A stretch of 64,000 nt of DNA from Rotaria sordida (lineage: Eukaryota; Rotifera; Eurotatoria; Philodinida; Philodinidae): the NCBI GenBank assembly GCA_905250125.1, contig CAJNOL010000850.1:34871-98870 (forward strand). The letters run 5' to 3'. Positions within the stretch are counted from its first letter, which is position 1; the number at the start of each line of letters is the position of its first letter. The notes below the pieces were generated by a model. It searched no databases. It saw nothing but the letters and a program-made list of their open reading frames with translations, and had not been told where the DNA came from. Both the position numbers and the translations under genes were made by a program. Below are positions 50,201 through 61,071 of this stretch, piece by piece.

Positions 50201-51513
50201 TGAACGCGATGAGAAAATAAAATGATATAGCAAAAGGTAGCTATCATTGTCACCTGGTGAGTGACTGAATTGTAAAGAATAAGCATATTGTGTATGAAAA
50301 TGGTTTGTGATAAGAAATCGAAAGTTTATGCAATCTTGAGTATTAGCTGATGAGACGATCTTGATAGTGGTTATCGAATTTCTACTCTGTCTACTTATAT
50401 GTACTGCTGCTGTGTGAAATATAAAAGTGATCGATGTATTGTGTCAACGGAGTTCGCCATGGCATAACACAGACACACCACAAAATGACAATCATATCAT
50501 CAGAGAATATCACAAATGCCATCGTATAAAGTGGTTCATTCATTAGTATGCATCTGTAAATCAAATGCTAGTGATTTTATGGCAGATTTTTCTAAACCAT
50601 GGTATACTTTACAATAATATGCTTTGCCTTTTCACTATCTACCATCTGATTAAGATGAGGTACTCGATAATTGAAATACTGTGAAAAGAGAAAAATAGCT
50701 TTTTGTTCATATAGAAAGACTTTTGAGATGCGTGGACTACAATCATTTTCCTATTAATAAAGGTATATTTCCTGATGTTAATTGGCTTTTGACTCGCTAC
50801 TTAGTGCATCTTCTAGACCGTAGTAAACTATGTCTACTATAAAAAGAGCTCACGCTAATGGTCTATTTCTGAGGAGATCGAACACTTTTAGTGAACTTTC
50901 GATGTGGAACCCCACCTTTTTAGCAAGACCATATTTTCGAATTTCAACCTGAAATTCTGTTTATATAAGGACATGAATTAGATTAGCTTGGAAAAAAAAA
51001 CTTTAAAGTTTTCAGACTATATCTCGTTGCGACAGGTAGCTTTCGAAAAATATATACTGTAATTATATATTGTCTATCGAAAAGAGCGTATACCTTGAAA
51101 ATTCCATATGTGAGAGAAACTTCATACGAAGTTTCTTAATTTTTTAAATACAAGCTAGTCTAATTAACGTCTTGATGTCGGCAAAATTTCAGGTCGAAAT
51201 TTGAAAATACGGCTTTACCTAAAAAATAAGGTTCTACATCGTAAATCCACCAAAAGTGTTCGATCTCTTTATAAACAGGTCATAAGTATGAATTCTTTTT
51301 TTTTAATAGCTGAGATAGTTTACTAAGATCTACAAGATGCACTAAGTATTGATTCAAAAGTAAATTGACATCTGGTAATGTTTCCTCGTAAGCTGTGTAT
51401 TCAAACGAAAGAAATAGTTTATTGTAAAATGACTTCTCACAATCACGATGGTATTTATTTGTTATCTTGTTGCTTCTGTAAAAATCTAATCATTCAGAAT
51501 GTGTTCAAACAAG
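47290..51513. other. Large non-coding region with a mariner-MITE fragment
   Basis: About 47450-47575 is a partial copy of the right half of the MITE at 57094-57667 (shared CTTTATCAGTGGTA, CATTTGGTCAA, GATATTCAAT and a final aacttttg). A minus-strand area at 50286-49706 has overlapping hydrophobic frames that might be a decayed membrane protein, but no family is recognisable. Nothing else is supported. Confidence 0.45.
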
Positions 51514-53256
51514 TTAATAGTGAGTCGAAGCATCGTATGAGGGATTTTCAATGATAACTTCGTTGATATGAATGTTCGATGCGGCCAAATTATTATGACC
51601 TTCGTCATGACTATCAAATGATCGGTTGCGCGTTTCTGGAAGTATAAATAGTAGCCCAACTATAACCAAGCCCAATACACTATAGACATAAAATGTTATT
51701 CGAATATATCGATCACCGAGAGCGGCATCAACGATTGGCGCTAAAATAGCACCAACACGTCCAAAAACCACCAAAACTGCGTTACCAAAGCCACGCATCG
51801 ATGTTGGAAAGAGTTCCGGAACATAGATCCATGAAACAGACACTGCTCCACTAATAGTCAATTTACCTATTTGTGAAACGATAACAACCACAAGTGGATT
51901 GGTATGTATGACAAATGGAATGATAATAACACACACCGATGTCAATAATGCATAAAATAACATAGAAAATTTTCTGCCTAAACGAGTGATCATTAGAATA
52001 CTGGCAGATACGTAACCGATGCCTTCAACAACAGCTCCTATGATAATATTCCAGTAAGGATTCAGAGTGCTATCCATTGAAGCAAGTCCATAAGATATTT
52101 TAATATATAATAGCATGGTGACAAATCCGATGCAGGCACTGGCGCTTAGTCGCATAAGTATACGTCGGTTGATTCTTGTTTTTATCCTGACATGCTTGGG
52201 ACCTTCTTGCGTTACTGGTAAACTTTTGATTAATTCTTCGAAGTATGAAAGCCATTCTGCGTCTACATGACCGTTTGTTGTAGCGATCGTACGTAAACAA
52301 GTCTCGAGTTCAGTAAACTTCTTTTGATTAAACAGCCAATAGGGCGATTCTGGTACAAAATACAGATAAAAAAGAGTGATAACATAAAAGCCACTATTGA
52401 ACCATTTCAACTTGAGCCAATCACGAGCCAAATAGGCAAAAACTGTGGTAAATATCTCGGCTAAGGTGAAACTGATCAAAGCAAGATTGCCTGCTAGAGT
52501 AGTGTATGTGGATGAAGTCAACTCCATAAGCAGAAGAAAAGTCATGCTAAAGGCTCCTGCAGTTGACATGAATTGATTGAATAGCAATAGACCAAATCTT
52601 TAAGAAAAAATCATTTTATTTCGATTATTGATATAGTTTTTGTCTTTACACCTACTTGCTGTCAAGAGACATGGAGACAAACTGAAGCAACAACTGAGTG
52701 AGGACAATAGGAATAACTTGCAATATTGTCAGTATTTGAATGATTCTTTTTCTTCCAATCTTATCGCCGATCAATCCACTGATCAATGCAGTGCATCTAC
52801 ATAATAAATTAGATATGATAAATCACTGGAAAATGAATAGACGTCTTACGTTCCGAGTTGAAGTGCGGTTGAAAGCCACGTGCGCTTCACAGCATGAGTG
52901 CAGATCAAGTTGGCTTCTTCTGTGAATGTTTTGCCGAAGACTGTTCGATCGTAAACAAAATCGGTACACGTTGTTCGATTGATAGTCTCACAACGAGCCG
53001 TCGACGATTGCCAACTATCGATTAGTAGTTTATGAGTTATATTAATCGATTCAAATTGGTCTTCATCAGGCCAGATTGTCGACGGAAGTCGGCACCGAAA
53101 CAAAGGCTCGGCGACTCCAAATACATAATAAAAAGCACTAATACTATTGCTGATAGCAATCAGATTCAAAAAGACGTAATGAATCCATTGATATCGACTA
53201 AAATCCCCACAACGTCGAAGTACATTTTCTAAGGAGATCTGATTGCCTTGGATCAT
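51514..53256 (-). CDS. SLC22-type (organic ion) major facilitator transporter
   Basis: Three exons join in phase: 53256-52850, 52796-52656 and 52597-51514, giving 543 residues, the usual size for SLC22 carriers. After the first membrane segment comes the large extracellular loop typical of the family, with cysteines and N-glycosylation sites (INIT, NRTT), closing with LICTHAVKRTWLSTALQLG before helix 2. The MFS signature follows helix 2 (LISGLIGDKIGRKR). YFVPESPYWLF is the family's PESPRWL-like motif before the central cytoplasmic loop. Helices 7-12 include VYVPELFPTSMRG-like sequence (WIYVPELFPTSMRGFG), another SLC22 hallmark. The tail is soluble and acidic (ILPETRNRSFDSHDEGH). Such proteins carry organic cations, anions or zwitterions across the plasma membrane; the substrate is not predictable. 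All motifs are intact and the introns are 53 and 58 bases. Confidence 0.92.
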
Positions 53257-53936
53257 ATCTTCCTAGATGAATCTCGATTTTATTGTTTTCACGTGAAAAT
53301 ATATTGGCGTATTTTGAATTGCTCGCTATCGATCGATGACTATTATTTTTAATAAGATACGGATAGGCGCCTTTATTTGACATCGCACCGTTTCGTGCTT
53401 AAGCAAAGGTCTATAGATCTTATCTCTATTTTGCCCTTTTCAAAATTGACACATTAGTAGCTAATTTAATCCTGAAGAAATAACAAGCTTTAGTTTACGA
53501 TTTGAATTACAATGTATGGTTTAAAGAGCAACATGCTCGATCGTATCCAGAGCATTACAATGATCGACATCATCAATGATCTTTTGAATAGTATTCTGGA
53601 CACCTCTTATTGCTTCTCAAAACTTTCTTCTTTGTTTGTCAACAACTCTACTTCATTCATAACTAATTACCATTGAGCCAAGCTATATTATGCATTAGTC
53701 TTTCTCAACAAATTGCAGCGTTAATTTACTCTCTTTTGTTGATCTGTTTACTAAAACTATAACAGTGATTTTCTTCATCGAAAAAATGGTTTTAGAAAAA
53801 AAAAACATTGAGGTATCTCGATCAAAATAAAATCTGCAAAAAGCTACAATACATTAAGAACATATGTAGATTTATGATGAAAAAAATCTCACTAATACTG
53901 ATTTTTGAGCATTTCATACTTATTATGAGTTGTCTA
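53257..53936. other. Spacer between the transporter gene and the pogo-like element
   Basis: It contains the upstream region of the SLC22-type gene. AT-rich, with no other feature recognised; it ends with the TA target site of the transposon. Confidence 0.5.
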
Positions 53937-56757
53937 ACGAGGGAAGGCCACCAACTGCCTCCTCGCTTTTGAGCTGAAACTCAGTTGACAATAGGTAATC
54001 GAACGTGCTGATTCCGAATATCACAATGGTTTTTGTCCACTTTCGATTTAAAGACTCGTTTTTAAAGATCTTGGTTTTTCAACCGAAAAACCATTTTCAC
54101 TAAAAAAATGTTTTTGATCTGTCCAAATGAAAGAGCACGTCGTCAAACCTACAGAAAACAATTTTTCAAGATTCTAAGCGAGGTTTTGAGCGAGTTTTCT
54201 ACGTCTAAGACTTAAAAAAAGAGGGAAAAGCCGCTAATATTCTTACACAATTTATGAAAGAAAAACTACTGTCTTTCTTTCTGTTCTGCTTTTTTACTTA
54301 TTAAAGGCATTCAAAGAGGAGGGCTGCATGCATGTGTTAGACATGATATACATCATGATACATTCCAATTTCACAAGAATTTGGTATAAAGGAAAAACTG
54401 TGCACAAATAGCAGCTATAGAAAAATTTTCAAAGCATGTGAGATGCATAATTCAGTGCAAAGAACAGAGAACGAAAGAGAAATATTTATTAGAGCAGCAG
54501 TCTATAAAAATATGTGTAATTTTAACACTCTTATCGGAGTGTCAGAGTTATATAACGTTTGATACCAAGTTTTTACTCAAACTCGAAAAGTATCTGTCCA
54601 TTTCGATAGATTTCATCACTCTTTTTCCGTAAATCAAAATGAATGCACAGAACATCGTTTCGGCTTTGAGTGATTCAATTCCAAATAATTTAACTGTTAC
54701 ACAACAGTCTCTGATTACATCACAGGAGCGACAAATGGCCGAACATCTAGCTAACACTGTTAAATTAATGGCCAGTGGACAAAAATTTGATTACGTTGAA
54801 GAAACAACTTTAGATTTCGGCCGTTATACCGACGATGAAGAGAGTGAAGAGGAGGAAGAATCCATGCTGGATGAGAAAGAAAGTGGAGAAATGGACGAAG
54901 ATTGGAAGGACAAAGAATTAGCTTTAGAAAAATATAATTTAAGAAGCTTTTCAGAAGAGTTTATGCGTCAAGTTATCGATTTTGTTGATCACGCAGGTCG
55001 GGGAAGTAAACATGGAAGATCTTGGAAAGCCATTCATCACCGATTTCGAACAATCCCAGACAGAAGTTATATTCCACGTTTTCGAAAATATTTGGAACAT
55101 CATGGAACAAAGCGACAAAAGACTCAAGATCTGGACAGTTTAGTTTACAAAAAGTTAGTTGATACAAGACAAAAGAATCTCGTCGTTCATGATTTGGATA
55201 TCCAGCGGTGGAGTTTAAAGATATCTAAAGAAATAAAGCTCGACGATTTTCATGCTTCTCATGGTTGGCTGGAGAATTTCAAAGATCGTCATAGATTAAC
55301 TTCTCTGAAAATTACAAACTTTGTTTCACACCATCAAGTCGAAAACCGGGAAGGTATAGAAAAATCAAAACAAAATTTTATTTTGGAGTTTAATAAAGTG
55401 TCATCTCACTTTAAGCCATCTGAAATTTTTAATACAGACCAAACAGGTGTCGAAAAAGAATTACACTCCACTCGTACTATCTCTTTCGTTGGTGAAAAGA
55501 GGACTTTTGCAGCTGTTCAGTCGAAAAATGTTACTACACATTCTTACACTTTACAGCCAACTATCTCATTAGACGGACGGCTCTTAGAAACGATTTATTT
55601 ATGTTTGCAGGAGCAGGGAGGTGAGTTAAACGTTAGTCGAATCGTTTTAAACCGCTATCGCTCGTTTTTTTCCTTATCTTAGGAAAAATGGGAGAGCAAG
55701 TTAAGAGACAATTGTTTCAGCCGAAAAATGTCGTTATAACCAGTTTGGCGTCGGGAAAACTTATTACTTCATTGGTTGAATATTGGAGAGATAACTGTTT
55801 TCTTCCATTGGTTGGTGCTAAATGTTTGCTGCTATCAGACAGTTACCCAGGACAGAATCGTGAAGAACTCTATCAACCGGAAAATTGCGGTGGTAGAAAG
55901 GTCACACGTTTACAAATACCACAAAATACAACTGACGAGCTATAGCCATTGGATTGTTATTTCAACAGACAAATTAAAATTTTCCTCAAAGCATGTTATC
56001 ATCGTGTAGCGTTGGATGAACTAGCTATACACTTACACGCACGAAATAACATCATACGTTTAGTCAGTCTAATGCACAATCAATTGAGCGCAGATGTATT
56101 CACGCCAATGATCAAATACGCTTGGTTCTCCAGTGACTTAACACGTGAAGATCCTTCTCCATTTGTCAACGTTAATCAAGTTTGCTTCGCAAGTGCAGGA
56201 ACTCATATACAGTGTGAAGAAAAAGAGTGCGATGAATCTGTTTTTATAACTTGTGCTCGACGTTCGAAGAAATTGTGTTTTCAACACTTTTTAACCAGTT
56301 ATCATTTCCATTAAAAACGCAGCAAATATTTTTACGAATCATGGCTCTGTGAAACTGCTTTATTGCCCCCTTTATCACAAATTGCTAATAACATGTGTGA
56401 AAAAACAGAACAGAAAGAAAAAGAGTAGTTTTTCTTTCATAAATTGTGTAAGAATATTAGCGGCTTTTCCCTCTTTTTTTAAGTTTTAGACGCAGAAAAC
56501 TCGCTCAAAATCTCGCTTAGAACCTTGAAAAACTGTTTTCTGTAGGTTTGGCGACGTGCTCTTTCATTTGGACAGATCAAAAAAAAGTTTTTAGTGAAGA
56601 TGGTTTTTCGGTTGAAAAACCAAGATCTTTAAAAACGAGTCTTTAAATCGAAAGTGGGCAAAAACCATTGTGATATTCGGAATCAGCACGTTCGATTACC
56701 TATTGTCAACTGAGTTTCAGCTCAAAAGCGAGGAGACAGTTAGCGGCCTTCCCTCGT
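53937..56757 (+). mobile_element. pogo-like DNA transposon with TIRs of about 360 bases, TA target duplication
   Basis: The element is bounded by TA on both sides (53935-53936 and 56758-56759). The ends are ACGAGGGAAGGCC... and its inverse ...GGCCTTCCCTCGT. The left arm (53937 to about 54297) and right arm (about 56399 to 56757) match as inverted copies at high identity over about 360 bases, including GAGGGAAAAGCCGCTAATAT and TTTATGAAAGAAAAACTACT. Inside is one spliced transposase gene (54639-56314). Arm length is far above the 20-30 bases usual for pogo/Tigger elements. The arms are nearly identical, which points to recent activity of the family. Confidence 0.92.
54639..56314 (+). pseudogene. 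pogo-type transposase, interrupted by one in-frame stop
   Basis: Exons 54639-55620 and 55683-56314 join in phase across a 62-base GT-AG intron (gtgagt...cttag), giving 538 codons with the stop. The N-terminal region has a very acidic patch (residues 67-90), a helical part, then a CENP-B/Tc5-type HTH segment (FHASHGWLENFKDRHRL, residues 204-220). The DDE_1 catalytic core follows: NTDQTG with D267, LLSDSYPGQ with the second Asp, and the LQPLD block with the third, 37 codons after the second. In that last block the Gln codon CAG has become TAG (55943-55945), just before PLDCYFN. Everything else stays open to a TAA at 56312-56314. It therefore looks recently inactivated, unless another copy in the genome is intact. 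Confidence 0.88.
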
Positions 56758-57093
56758 TAGTGTCATCGAGAACTATATTTATCTATGATAGTAAGTCGAA
56801 CGAACATCATCATTTATACATATCCATCATAATTTTGAAGAAACTCGAACAATTAAAATAGATGATTTATGAAAGTGTCCTGCAGTGGATTTAACACCAT
56901 ACTAGAGGAAAAAATCAATAAAAATATTCTTATTTTTATTTACTTTTTGATCAGATGATGTCTCGATGATCTTGAAAAACTTATCAGAGGTAGTCAACTT
57001 TAAAGACGAAGTTCACTGTATTTATACATCGAGTAAAAATTCCAAATACTTTTTTCGTACTTAAGTTAAAGTACAAGTACGTTTTTTTAAGTA
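56758..57093. other. Spacer between two DNA transposons
   Basis: AT-rich, with GTAC-type repeats (gtacaagtacg, aagtacag) just left of the next element. No gene is seen. Confidence 0.5.
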
Positions 57094-57667
57094 CAGGGTG
57101 TGTCAAAAGTTATTATACCGAAGAGAAAAACTGAATGTCTTCGCTATGATTTGCTCAAATGGGTTGATTTTGTCCTACCGAAAAAGAAGTGTTCGTAGGT
57201 CATATTCATAAGAAGAATATTCACAAAAACTCTTTTGAAGTGTTACTGTTGACTTCACTAAAGAACTGTAGCCTTCCACAAATTATGAAAAAACCATATT
57301 GCACTTTTCTCAATAAATTCTCAGTGTCTATGGTTGAAACTTCCAGAATACGATGAGTAACAAGACATATATCTATGGTACAAATTTCAGACCAAACAAC
57401 AATATTGCGGAGAATTAATAAAATAAATTAGGTATAGTTTATTTTTGTCCTGGACAATAATTATATTGCTTTTGCATAATTCCGAAAGGTTACAGTACTT
57501 TATTGAAATGAACGATGATATTTCAAGGCAGAGTTTGTTAATTTTTTCTTTATGAACATGATGTATGAACACTACTTTATCAGTGGTAGAAGAATCAGCT
57601 CATTTGGTCAATATTTGGGGGAGATATTCAATTTTTTCTTCAATATAATAACTTTTGACCTACCCTG
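57094..57667. mobile_element. Tc1/mariner-type MITE
   Basis: The ends CAGGGTGTGTCAAAAGTTAT (left) and CAGGGTAGGTCAAAAGTTAT (right, reversed) continue similarly inward (TATACCGAAGAGAAAAACTG against TATATTGAAGAAAAAATTGA). Each is flanked by TA (57092-57093 and 57668-57669). It is 574 bases with no transposase. A diverged fragment of the same family lies at about 47450-47575. Confidence 0.85.
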
Positions 57668-58969
57668 TACAAGTAGAATACTTTTATTTGCTATACTTGT
57701 ACTCGTTCTATCTCTACTCTAGATATATAGTAATTAAGGTGATTGTAGGTGATAAACCGTTTGTAATATAATAACTGACTTAAAAGACCCTCTCTATTTG
57801 TGGTGCCATATTTGTCTGTTACGAAATGACAGTCATACATTAGCAAATCTAATGGTACCTCAATTCGTTCTTCATGCGAAACCAACGCATAGCACTTACG
57901 CGAATCGATAAGAATCACTTCCTATTGTAAAATATTTCAAAATATCGTATATGAAATACTTGCACAAAGAGCAAAGATGTAAAGTAAATGAGTAGTCAAA
58001 TGAATGATATGGATTAAGATCTTCAGCAAGAAACAATCTAATCTGTATTCAGAGATTATTATGAACCAATCGCTTGTCATGCATACTCGCACTGTGAAGA
58101 ATGCATAAGCATCAATATCCATTTCATATGTCGGCTTATCCACGCAACGCGTCACCTTCAATGCCGGTAGTTTGAAAAATCAGGTCTAAATATCACCAAC
58201 ATTATCCAATATAAAAAAAGAGAAAATGTATAAAAGCTATTTGAGGTTTTCAGAGCATGAGATCTAACTCGCATTTATTCACCATTGTGGATACGCTAAT
58301 AGTAGAAAAAGGGTTTTATTTTTCCAATTTTCGTCATCACGTAACGTTAATGTGACCAACGTTTCACTATTAATGAGAGACCTTTTCGGAAAAAACTTTT
58401 TTCACATTAATACTCCAAAGTGTTTACTACAAATCTATTGTGAAATATTTTGTTCAAGATGATATACATTTGGAGAAAAACAAAGAACGAGTACAACACC
58501 CTCAAATTTTTGTCCCTTGTCCATCATCGTGTTACGCTGTATATTTTTGCTATGATTTTCAGAATGCTTTGCTAAATAAACTCAAATCTACCGGATTTCA
58601 AGAGTACATAAGGAGACATATCTTCTGACGAAAAAATCAAATATTCTAAATGATTTTGTTGCTGAGGAAATTTGGACACACAGCGGACAAAACGTCATCG
58701 CGTTACGCTTTGACAAGCCGATCTACATCTGCATCCAAGAAATAATATGTTGAGAAAAAAAAACATCAAGAAAATGTCATAAACGAGCAGCTATAGTTGA
58801 AATTTTCCTAAAGAAAAATAATGAATTCACAGGAGGCAATTGAATACTGCCTGTCATCGAAACAATAAAGAAAGCGAAAAATAGAAACTACAATTCGAAA
58901 TTAAAATAACAAGAAAAATTATTCGCGATTTTCTATAATAATCGAAGACCAAAATTGTGGAACACGATG
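57668..58969. other. Region 3' of the IAP gene
   Basis: A possible two-exon minus-strand frame exists (about 58150-58090 joined to 57920-57691, with GT-AG borders), but no family is recognisable. The rest, including 58440-58628, shows nothing supportable. Confidence 0.35.
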
Positions 58970-60382
58970 TCAAAGATATATCCGTATGAAAGCGTCAATG
59001 CTATGACGGCAAATAGGACAAGATCGAAGAGAATGGCCACATGGTACACACGTACACAAATGACCACAGGGTATGCATGCCAGACGCTTTTCTGCTTCCA
59101 AACACAACACGCAACGATTTGTCGGTAATGAACTATTTCCATCACTTTGATCAAAGTTTCCTGTTCTTTGTGACTTGTTATCTTGTTGTTTCTCTTCCAT
59201 AATGTCAGAGAATCTTGAAGTTGCACTACTCCGAACTGGTTCTGATGACGATATTGTCATTTCAACATCGCTTCCGACCGATGAATTTGTTGACGACAAC
59301 TCTGATGATGGTCGTTCATGAACATGAGTTTCTGAAATGATGTTCATACAAACATCCTTACTTATTTTACTTCTTGATAAATTACCTGCTTGATTTCTCT
59401 CTCGAATCTTCGCCATAGCCATACTTGGCACAATTATGTTTTCTTTCTTACCATCTATATGTTCTATTTGTTTCTGCAAGATTGTACAAGCCATGAATAG
59501 ATCACAGTCGCTCACAAAATCTTCATCTAAAATACAAGTTAAAATGTACTTTCGTTTCTCTTCTTCTAAACACAAAAACAATAGCTGACCTACGTTTTAA
59601 CCGAAGTTGATCCTCCCAACATCTTTTGATGATTGAGAGTTTGAAATTACGATTAAGTAGACTTTGGGAAATTGACAGATCAAGTCGAGCAGCTACAAGC
59701 CTCGATAAAGTGCTTTCATCCGGTATCAAAAGATGTCCATTGCTTGAGCTACCACCACTCGTTCCGGATTGATTGTTTGCATCGTTAGCTTTCATCTTTT
59801 CTAGACAAAGAACAACAGATACATCATTTACACTTGTTTCAATAAGTAAACAAAAAACCTTGTTGAATTTGTTTTGATTCTTGAATCTTTCGATACAATT
59901 CACTATCACACAATTGTTTCGCATATGCACAATGTGGAAACCAACGAACATGTTCTATCATTGGATTATCATTAGAACTCCAGTTTTGTAAAGAACCATT
60001 GCAATAAAAACAAGTCACAATAGTTTTAGTACCAGTATAAAAGAATCCAGCTTTGACTAGATCATCAATAGATGGTAAATTCTCATTTGACCAAGTGACA
60101 AAAGATGCATGTCGTTTTGGTATTTCAATATATCCTGTATTACAAGCTGTAGTATAAACAATTGCATTACATCGAAATGGATCGATACTAGTTGAGGCTA
60201 ATGATTGATCAGTGTGACAATGTTCATTGATGACCAAAATGGATGATGTTTGAGAACGAGTCAACATAGCAATAACATAAGGACATTTGGGTGAAAGTAT
60301 TTTATGTATTTCACATGGATTGTCATTATTTGGTGTCCATTGTTGACAAATAATATTGCAATAAATATATATGACACGATCA
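58970..60382 (-). pseudogene. Inhibitor-of-apoptosis (IAP) gene, 5' truncated: partial BIR, BIR, UBA-like region, RING
   Basis: Exons 60382-59859, 59800-59594 and 59565-58970 join in phase. The reading frame enters directly from the palindrome at 60383. The first readable residues (GDRVIYIYC...QQW...NNDNPCEIHK...CP) are the second half of a BIR; the half before GDRV is missing. A complete BIR follows: RHASFVTWSNENLPS, LVKAGFFYTGT, CFYCNGSLQNW, then H-x6-C in EHVRWFPHC. Exon 2 and the start of exon 3 match the UBA region of IAPs. The C-terminus is a C3HC4 RING (CVLCLEAEKRLACIPCGH...CPICRHSI), which acts as a ubiquitin ligase. In the remnant BIR the first zinc-ligand Cys is Tyr. Translation could restart at the Met at 60267, giving a BIR-UBA-RING protein, so it might still be functional; the missing promoter argues against it. 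Confidence 0.85.
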
Positions 60383-60749
60383 CCCAGTCAGACAAAAATT
60401 TCGAAAAACGCGTTTAAACGCACAATCGGGAACCGCGACTGTGATCCATTCACGCTCATTAAAAAAACGCACGAAAACATGTTTATTGGCGTTTTTTGTA
60501 ACTTTCTGGGCGTCAAAACGGCGGAAATTCCAGTTTTTGAGCGTTAAAACGTACTATTATTCTAGAACTTAAAAATAATACGTTTTAACGCTCAAAAACT
60601 GGAATTTTCGTCGTTTTGATGCTCAAAATGTTACAAAAAATGCCAATAAACACGTTTTCGTGCGTTTTTTTAATGAGCGTGAATGGATCACAGTCGCGGT
60701 TCCCGATTGTGCGTTTAAACGCGTTTTTCGAAATTTTTGTCTGACTGGG
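60383..60749. mobile_element. Palindromic MITE (367 bases) at the junction of two truncated genes
   Basis: The ends CCCAGTCAGACAAAAATTTC and its inverse match perfectly at the tips. The arms (about 165 bases) are near-identical reverse complements, including CGCGTTTAAACGCACAATCG and GGAACCGCGAC. They are joined by a short spacer around gtactattattctagaac. It is more GC-rich and CpG-rich than everything around it. No target duplication is visible: the outside bases are gatca on the left and tttt on the right. Confidence 0.92.
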
Positions 60750-60759
60750 TTTTCTTCAG

Positions 60760-61071
60760 GGAAATTTGCGTGTTGATAGTCGAGAGAATCATCACTACTT
60801 ATATCCATTATTTAAACAGATTTTTCATGTTAATTATCCTAATGGTAAACTCGCTTTTATTAATATTCCCTTTGGTGTTGCTGCATTTCCATTTGCTGAA
60901 ATTCAATCGCATTTTATAGGACGCGTGTTACGTGGTGAAGTTCAATTACCGATAAAAGATGTGATGATGTCCGAAGTTGACAATCCATTATTACCACAGA
61001 ATAGAAGATATCATTTCGTAAATATGATTGAATGTTGTTCGAACATTGTTGGAAATGATGAAACAAAGTGA
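60760..61071 (+). pseudogene. 3' end of a flavin-containing monooxygenase gene, 5' part missing
   Basis: A splice acceptor (ttttcttcag, 60750-60759) begins immediately after the palindrome and opens an exon of 103 codons to a TGA at 61069-61071. The protein reads GNLRVDSRENHHYLYPLFKQ, then a segment with KLAFINIPFGVAAFPFAEIQ and RVLRGEVQLP. This is the C-terminal pattern of FMO enzymes: LYxxxF, a laFiG-like strand, and elQ followed by vl-x-G-x-x-LP. These enzymes oxygenate soft nucleophiles using FAD and NADPH. The FAD- and NADPH-binding parts are absent upstream, where the palindrome and then the reverse-oriented IAP gene are found instead. It is a truncated remnant. Confidence 0.78.

Noticed and set aside
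49706..50286. Overlapping hydrophobic minus-strand frames resembling a broken seven-helix receptor
   Set aside because: No conserved receptor motif could be found and the frames overlap without a plausible intron; AT-rich sequence easily gives hydrophobic frames.
60623..60808. Minus-strand ORF starting MDISSDDSLDYQHANFPEE, which could look like the missing IAP start
   Set aside because: It is the reverse strand of the FMO exon running into the palindrome, and its continuation is palindrome sequence with no BIR character.
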